DNA of 64,000 nucleotides from Rosa chinensis (lineage: Eukaryota; Streptophyta; Magnoliopsida; Rosales; Rosaceae), in contig NC_037090.1 in NCBI RefSeq assembly GCF_002994745.2, forward strand, positions 4,027,501 through 4,091,500. The letters run 5' to 3'. Positions within the stretch are counted from its first letter, which is position 1. The number at the start of each line of letters is the position of its first letter. Shown here piece after piece: positions 57,621 through 64,000 of this stretch. Below the pieces are notes generated by a model. That model saw nothing but the letters and a program-made list of their open reading frames with translations, did no database searches and was not told where the DNA came from. The translations under genes were made by a program, and so were the position numbers.

Positions 57621-58869
57621 TTCCGCTTATAACCAGCATATTGATCCAAATCTGAAGCATATCGATCCCTATTTCTCTCTCTCCTCTCCCCGAGCTGAAA
57701 ACAGAGCATGGAATCTCCGGCTCCGTTCTCCCTCCTCCGGCCACCGTTTGACGCCAAACCACATCCTACAGCTTCGTATCTTCCTTGTGCAGCTGCCTGT
57801 GGTAGCCTTGAGCGGCGGCACGGCCTGTATCGGCGGCGGTAACCACGTTTCCATTTTCGGCCGTTTTGGTTCAAACCGAGATTTCTCCTATCTCCGGCCA
57901 CCAAAACTCGAGTTCTTTAGTTTGTTGAACTAGTATCAAGGAGTAGAACATGCAGAAAGAAGGACCGGACCCGAAGCAACCGTTTTTACGTTGAACGGAG
58001 CATCTATCGGAAACTGCAGTTTTTCCGGCCAAACCGGACTGTTTTGGTAATTTTCGATCACTTTTACTCATTTTCTGACTTCGTGCTAGTTATAAATATT
58101 TCTCAAAATGATGAAACGAAGCGGAGAAGCCCGGCCCCAACACCATTGGAGGTGGTCGGCGGCGGCTCTGCCCGTAACTCCGGCGACCTTTTTCGGCCAG
58201 TTCTGGGGGTCCCAAGAGAAGTTTCTGCTCATTTTTAGATTCTACATGTCGATACGATCATTTTGATATATAGCATGTGAATTTTGGATATCGTATGATT
58301 TAGTTGTGAATTTTACAATTTCGATCGATTTTGATAGTTCGATTTGTGATATGTGAAGATCGGACCATCCGTTAGACTTGTAATTTTGATATGATGATCG
58401 TAGGACTGTCACAAATGTGGGTCTTGCAGAAACTACCTACCTATATTGATTTTCAATTTGCTTGAGACGTGTTACTCTATGACATTGTCTTGGTTGCCAT
58501 ACAGACGAATACCGGTAATCGAAGACAAAGTTCGGTTATGTCAAGCTCTCATCCAAACTTTTCACATTTCACTTGGAATGTTGCAGCTTGGGCAGACAAT
58601 GAAATTAGTAGTACTTGCATTGTTGATGATCATGTACTAATTTTTATTCTAATTAGCATTGGTATGAAATGTAAAAAATATCTTGCTATGAATGTAAAGT
58701 TTGAATATTTTCGATTGAGTTGTGGATTTGTTCATTTTATTGTAAATATTTGTAATATATTTAAATTGTAGAAAAATAAAAGTATTTTTTTTGAATAAAA
58801 AATAAAAGTATTATTATGTTTAGGTTGCAAATTAATTAGCAGAAATTTTTTTTTAACATGCTGTTACTT
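57621..58869. other. Interior of CACTA-like region, GC-rich block, no gene called
   Basis: The block 57640-58240 is clearly GC-richer than its neighbours and contains CCGGC and CGGCGGCGG runs, like a captured 5' leader of a host gene. No consistent coding frame or splice pattern was found. The stretch 58440-58770 has an open frame without recognisable motifs. Confidence 0.4.
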
Positions 58870-58873
58870 TTAC

Positions 58874-59018
58874 ACACAGAAATCAGTGAGAGTTAGGGTA
58901 AAAGGATTTGACACAGAAATCCGTGTGAGATAGGTATGTATTTGACACAAAAATCCGTGTGAGATTGGTACGTATTTGGTACAGAAATCCGTGTGAAATA
59001 GAGTTGTTCACACGGATT
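58874..59018. repeat. Last block of the palindromic repeat family
   Basis: Five or so one-sided copies (ACAGAAATCCGTGTGAGAT...) spaced by about 40 bp. The last lies only a few bases before the second gypsy-type element, which suggests the CACTA-like element continues on the far side of that insertion. Confidence 0.8.
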
Positions 59019-59022
59019 GACT

Positions 59023-60832
59023 TGATACACCTTTACGCAAGCGTACGTATCATTGTCAAGATAGGGAAATATTATGCCCAAAGTTTATCGTACCACGGGG
59101 ATTAGTGGCTAACCCACAATCCTTGGGTAATCGGAAATAAAGACACTTAGCAAACAAAGAAAAGAAAAAGAAAAGAAATAAAAATAAAATAAAGTAAAAT
59201 AAAATATTTACAAGGCACCAAGCCTCGGCAATGCTCGGCTTAGCTCACACTAAGCCTAATCAAAGCCACTAACTTGTAGCCCTAATGAGTTATGCACAAA
59301 GGAAGGTAGAATTTTGTTTGGGAGTTTTTAATTGGGAATTAACTAAATTAAATGCAAACTAAAGTAAAACCAAACAACTAATTATCAAGCAAGAAATTAA
59401 ATTTGGATTTCAAATTAATGGGAATATGGGAGTGTCGGGTGATTCACACTAACTATCTTGCAAATATCGGTGCCAATTTCATAAATGCATGCATTTCCTA
59501 TATATGTTAAGTCCCGTATTTAGTACCGGTCAAGGCTACTAAACCAATTATCCTTTCGGTGTATCGATTATGCCGGTTAGGGCCACAATCAACTCTCTAA
59601 TTTAGGCATTACGCCGGTTAAGGCCGCAATATCTAAAATTAGAGGCCTAGAGTGCAAGATAATAGAGACCCAAGCAAGCTTAGCTACAATTAAGCTAGCT
59701 AATGGTTACCACACTTAAATCCTAGATGCAACAAGACCAATAAGTTGTCAATTTATCAATCTATTCATCACAATTGCCCACAACATAATTTCAAAGGGTG
59801 ACAAAGCCTAGAAACATGCTTCTAAGGACCAATAAATTCGGATTTAAAGCATACACAATGAAAATTGCATTTATTAAAATTAAAGCATCAATATTTATAC
59901 AAAATGAGTTAGGGCTTCACAACCCTAACTCCCAAAATTGAACTACTCACTACCCATAGTCAAATACATCATCAATAGCAAATAAAATTATGGAATAGAT
60001 AATAAGGAAGAGAGGGGAGAGTTAGTTTGGTCACTCCTAGCTATGAGCTAGTATGAACTAATCAATTTCTTCACCAAACTACCTAAAATAGAGGTGTGGT
60101 GCTCTTGATGATGATTCCTTGAAGCTTGAGTGAGAAATCCTCCAAATACCCAAAAGAAAACTAAACAAAATAAGAAAAATGGAAGGGGAAGAGGGAGAGG
60201 GAGAAGGGAGAGGGCAGCAGCCCTCCTCCAAGGTTGCGGCACTGTTTGAGAAGAGAGAATAGAGGAATAGGGTCTGGGTCTCCGTCTAAATATCTCGAAG
60301 AGAGAGGAGAGTATAATTGATAATGGGTGGCTGTGATTGATCAAAGAAGGAAGAGAAGATCTCAGGCCTCCGTTTTTGCGTGGTGGAAAAAATGATCAGG
60401 TTTGGATGGTTTAACACGTGTAGCCATGTAATTGGCACAAGCCAATTAAGCAAACAATGTTTAATTGCTTGCACGTGCAAAATGGCTTAGGCATGCATGC
60501 ATGGTTAATTAAACTAACGGTTAATTAGGCATGCATAATTGATGATTAATTAAGATTGTTTCTTCCTCCAATCTTCAAGCACATCCACATAGATAATTAA
60601 ATCTTGGGGTAGTCTTCCGCATCCACCTTTGAGTTGACCAATATTGACTTTTCAATCTTTTGTCGGAAAATGTCAATTTACTTCAATTTTGCACAATTTT
60701 TCTCGGTTCCGCAACTTCGCTTATTTTCTACAAAATAAATAAAAGTGGATTAATTACATAATAATTGACATGAGGATTAGCTTAATTATAGTGTTTTAAA
60801 TATAATTACACGCATATAAATTAGTATAATCA
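59023..60832 (-). repeat. 3' LTR of the second gypsy-type element
   Basis: The plus-strand left edge TGATACACCTTTACGCAAGC and right edge TTAGTATAATCA give the TGAT...ATCA termini seen in the other gypsy LTRs here. It contains CGTACCACGGGGATT, a segment usual near the 3' end of Tat/Athila-like LTRs when reversed. The left flank is the palindromic repeat block. Confidence 0.75.
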
Positions 60833-62946
60833 CACCCCCACACTTGAACTTTGCTTGTCCTCAAGCAAACTAAATGAAATCTAATCCGAAAATCTACTAA
60901 CTCACAAACATAAGTAAAATGCGGTATTAGCCTTTCCAACCATAATCCTCGGAGAACTAATTATGTACATGATCATGAAGTTGATGTAAGCATGACATAG
61001 AAATTATAAATTTGTAAGGCAATTAAGATGCACATGTAAGAAATGCTCAAGTATATGCATGTGTAAACCATGTGTCACATCAATCCACCATAATCAAATA
61101 AACACATAGAAGACCCGATATAACCCACAAAACTCACATAGGTTCACTAAATATTACCGCTCAAGTGTTTAGGGGCTATATGTATTTCACTCAAAAGCAA
61201 TTTCACAACACGCGTCGCCATATGCTTGCTCTTCGATCTCATCTCCGCTAGGTAACCCACAACATTCAAGATTAAGAGGTCTTTTATTTGGTTGTAATGA
61301 GGCTAAGGGCAAGTGGCTATAAGAAATAAAGGATAGGGAAAGACAAAGTCCATGAAAATCGGTGAAGCAACTCTCTCTTGTAGAGATATATGACTTTTGC
61401 TTTCAAATGCTAAGTCACTCACTCTAAAACCCAATGTACAACCCACACTATACTACGTAATACTATCTTCTTCTTCTTTTTTTTTTTTTTTTTTCTTCAC
61501 ACAATTTTTTTTTCTTTCTTCTACTTTTCTTTTCCTTGAACTTTCTTTCTATATTCACAAACTTTATTCTCTCTTCTTTTTTTTTTTTTTTTTTTTTTTT
61601 TTTGAAACTTTCTTTTCTATCTAAAATCACTCACCCCCACACTTATTCTTTTGTAACCTCACACTTTTGTTTTTTTTTTCTTTCTTTTGAAGCACTCAAA
61701 CATAAAGTCATTCTCTCGAATCGCTTCACCAACTACCATGGAAGGGTAGGATAAAAGTGTATAGGCTAGGTAGGAATTTGTGGTGGTAATGAACAAAAAG
61801 GCTAAATTATATAAATAGGCTCAAAGTGGCAATCTAGTGGTAAATATTTTTGGGCACATGCTTCTTTGGCCATGGTGGTATATAGTCCTAATGCCTCCAT
61901 CATTTCTATCATGTCGCAAGCTAAAAGTAGCCTCGAGAGGTCTCAAGCAAGTTCTAGATACGCATTGTCATGAAATTGTACACACATGAAAGAATAAGTG
62001 AATGAACGATGCATACACTATAGATATAGGCACAAAAGCTCACAAATAAGGGCATGCAAGTCAATCAAATCATCTATATGCTTCTCTAATTATGATGAAC
62101 CAACCTAACATAGGCTATGTGCACACATATAATCAAGCATAGATCACATATACTCTCAATCACAAAACAAATTCGAAGTCCTACATCATGCTTAATCTAT
62201 CCACAATCATAACAAGTTAAGTCCATGGCTCGTCATTGGGGTTGGAAAATGCATTAACCACTAAAATATAATTACATAAAGCTAATTTTTTTTTTTTTTT
62301 TTTTTTGATGGGGCCACCCGAGCCCTCACCCCCACACTTAAAACCAACATTGTCCTCAAAGTTGTTGTAAAGTGAGCTCGAAAGCTAAAATCTGTGTCAG
62401 ATTTAGGCATGAGAGTGAAGTCCGGGCGAAGGCACACAAATTAACTATGAAAAGAAAAATATAATTGCGGAGAAAAGTCACAGAAAACCCCCTTTGTAGA
62501 CACCTCCATTGCTCACAACCTTCGGAGAAGAAAATATGAGACACCAACCTCAAGGCACAAGGCCTTGACTTCCTTTACATATGCTCCATAATAGCTTTAG
62601 GTGCTCATGAAAAGATCAACTCCATTGAGAAATGTGTAGTGTCCAAGAGCAATGCATCACAAATAGGCCATCAAAGAATAAGGACAAGGGTCCTCCAGTA
62701 AGCTCGTGGTCTTCATCCCATCAACTCAGAACCCAAAATCATCCTCCATGACCTCCACACAAGAATTGTAGCTCAAAATATCTCCTTATTCTCCACACTC
62801 CAAGCACCTCCCAACCTCCCAAAAAGATGGCTGAATAGCCTTATTGATGCAAAATAAACCAGGAAATTTCAAAACCACCTAGGGTTGCCTCCCTAGAAGC
62901 GCTTGTTTTTAAAGACCCCAAGCCGGTCTATAGAACATGATCGTTG
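60833..62946 (-). other. 3' non-coding interior of the second gypsy-type element
   Basis: No gene was found. A second purine-tract cassette, the complement of CACCCCCACACTTAAAACCA then ACATTGTCCTCAAAG, is at about 62328-62361. It repeats the plan of the terminal one at 60831-60870 (CCCCCACACTTG ... GTCCTCAAGC). Confidence 0.6.
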
Positions 62947-64000
62947 TCAAGGTGGATACTTCTCAAGTACGACCACCCTATTGTTTGGGGCTAAGGGACT
63001 CATTGATGTATCATAGAGGCAAGACCAAGAGCTACATAAGAATACTCCAATTGGTGGCCAAAAGTGTAGCTTCTTAATCTTCCCATTCTTCTCCATTTTT
63101 CTACTATGGATCAATCTCCTTGCCTTCTCCTTCTCAAGTGGTGTAGAAATGATGCTCATAGGAACAATAGGTGGTAGAAGCTCTTGCGAGTGATGGGAAA
63201 GGTTAAGTGCAAGAGGTTCACTTCCTTTCCAATCCATCACCTCATTGTAGAAACATTGACCACTTAATGGTGGATTGAGAGGTAAAAGTACCTTGATCTC
63301 AATCTTTCCATTAAGAACATAAGTGCTCAATGTCTTACTCTCCACCTTGGGAAGCTCATGATGGATCTCCATGAATATGGGAGGCAAGAAAGTCCTTGGC
63401 TCTTCAATTTCTTCATCATCACAAGGTATTGAAGGACTCTCTTTCTCCTTGGGAATATCGACCTCAACGATTAAGGGATCATGGTGTAAGTCTTCAAGTT
63501 CCACATCTTCCTCACTACAGAAGCTATCCTCTTCGTCGGAATCAACTTCATATACCTCCTCTTCATTGTGAAGATTAGATTTCCAATATTGCACCGGTTC
63601 CTCCGAAGTGTAGTCTCTCACCCCACTTGCATTGAAACTTTCATAACCAACCTCAATTTCTTGTACATCAACATCACTAGCACCATTTTCAACTTGCATA
63701 AAGGATTCTTGCTCAAGATGCTCGATATACACTTCTTCTCTTGAAATAGGCTCCACTTGGTCAAAGAAAGATTCATGCTCATAAATGGTGAAGGGTGACT
63801 TTTGTGCAAAACTTGCTTCAAGTTGCTCATTGGAATGTGCAAGCATTTCTTGAGAAGCTTGCAATTGAGCTTGTGAGGCTTGCAAGTGAGCTAGCAATTC
63901 TTCAAGAGAAGGTCTCCTAGACTCATATGCTTGCTCATGAGGATATGCTTCGGGAACCATGGTCTCTTGTGAAATACTAACTTGAGAGGCTTGTAATAGA
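62947..64000 (-). CDS. Unknown LARD-like element protein, C-terminal 337+ aa (5' end outside window)
   Basis: The frame is open from the right edge to a TGA at 62949-62947. The first Met in view is at 63960, but the frame continues upstream without a stop (LLQASQVSISQETM), so the true start lies outside. An N-proximal Gln/Ala-rich coiled coil (LEELLAHLQASQAQLQASQE, MLAHSNEQLEASF) is followed by a very acidic middle (VYEVDSDEEDSFCSEEDVEL) and a C-terminus with PPLSGQCFYNEVMDWKGSEP and a Lys/Arg-rich stretch. It is similar in plan to the 365-aa frame at 51295-52392. No catalytic motif is present. The function is unknown; a Gag-like or accessory role is a guess. Confidence 0.7.
   Translation of the reverse strand, partial: LLQASQVSISQETMVPEAYPHEQAYESRRPSLEELLAHLQASQAQLQASQEMLAHSNEQLEASFAQKSPFTIYEHESFFDQVEPISREEVYIEHLEQESFMQVENGASDVDVQEIEVGYESFNASGVRDYTSEEPVQYWKSNLHNEEEVYEVDSDEEDSFCSEEDVELEDLHHDPLIVEVDIPKEKESPSIPCDDEEIEEPRTFLPPIFMEIHHELPKVESKTLSTYVLNGKIEIKVLLPLNPPLSGQCFYNEVMDWKGSEPLALNLSHHSQELLPPIVPMSIISTPLEKEKARRLIHSRKMEKNGKIKKLHFWPPIGVFLCSSWSCLYDTSMSPLAPNNRVVVLEKYPP

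Larger units (their letters stand above)
46760..59022 (+). mobile_element. CACTA-like element with palindromic repeat arrays (right end not found)
   Basis: The left end reads CACTACTAGCAAAATAACAA, a typical plant CACTA terminus, with TAA before it (possible 3-bp duplication). Arrays of a palindromic motif centred on ACACGGATATCCGTGT fill the subterminal zones, as in CACTA elements where they bind the element-encoded protein. No transposase of the TNPA/TNPD type was seen. A gypsy-type element (49320-56443) is nested inside, and another begins at 59023. No matching inverted TTTTGCTAGTAGTG end was found, so the right boundary is the point where the second gypsy starts, and the true end may lie beyond the window. 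Confidence 0.65.
59023..64000 (-). mobile_element. Second gypsy-type LARD-like element (partial, minus strand)
   Basis: In minus orientation, the 3' LTR is 59023-60832 (1810 bp, TGATACACC ... GTATAATCA on the plus strand), then the 3' purine tract (complement of CACACCCCCACACTTGAAC, 60831-60849), then a long non-coding 3' part and the end of an open frame. The 5' LTR, the PBS and the second target duplication are right of the window. Long T-runs occur at 61473-61495, 61577-61603 and 62286-62306. Layout and motifs match the element at 49320-56443, but the sequence is clearly a different family member. Confidence 0.8.

Noticed and set aside
57554..58238. Overlapping GC-rich open frames on both strands
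   Set aside because: The high GC content lengthens chance frames in all directions; none has a domain or a clear start. They may come from a captured gene leader but cannot be called.
46785..59018. CRISPR-like array of short palindromic repeats
   Set aside because: The repeats are spaced irregularly, diverge freely and have no unique spacers. The context is a eukaryotic CACTA-like transposon.
61397..61754. Phe-rich open frames at 61.4-61.7 kb
   Set aside because: They are produced by long T-runs in the non-coding 3' part of the second gypsy-type element.

Overview
The window is nuclear DNA of a flowering plant. It is AT-rich, its host genes have many short exons with GT..AG introns, and it carries typical plant transposons (copia, Tat/Athila-like gypsy, hAT, Mutator-like, Harbinger, CACTA, LINE). 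The gene families would fit a eudicot, possibly Rosaceae, but that is inference and no species is claimed.

Layout. 1-8.6 kb: two tandem ERD6-like sugar transporter genes on the + strand. The first is cut by the window edge and the second is complete (18 exons, 491 aa). A hAT element lies between them. 8.66-14.1 kb: a copia-type element with one 5-bp target-site duplication but three LTRs. Its interior is a ~2.5 kb head-to-head palindrome carrying two opposed gag genes. 14.1-18.0 kb: no convincing gene. 18.0-18.3 kb: a scrambled relic of the sugar transporter. 18.8-37.2 kb: two tandem copies of a nucleosome-assembly-protein (NAP1-like) gene whose exons encode two NAP domains in series. The second copy holds a Mutator-like element, a LINE fragment, a nearly intact copia and a solo gypsy LTR. 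37.9-42.9 kb (- strand): an apparently intronless TOP6A/SPO11-like pseudogene split by two hAT elements and one Harbinger-like element. 43-45.9 kb: a small hAT element, a 141-bp tandem duplication and a two-exon gene for a small Cys-rich protein. 45.9-64 kb: nested transposons. A copia LTR+PBS is cut by a CACTA-like element full of palindromic repeats, which is split by a very young non-autonomous gypsy-type element; a second gypsy-type element runs off the right edge.

The intact host functions are hexose/sugar export or import at a membrane (ERD6-like) and the small Cys-rich protein. The NAP-like loci are histone-chaperone relatives. Copy A keeps an intact second half, but its first half is uncoupled. 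Copy B is a pseudogene. Target-site duplications were read by eye for most elements, which makes the insertion boundaries exact and lets the order of events be inferred. Strongest leads: the palindromic copia element, the duplicated double-NAP gene broken at the same inter-domain junction in both copies, and the TOP6A-like pseudogene whose reading frame resumes across its three insertions.
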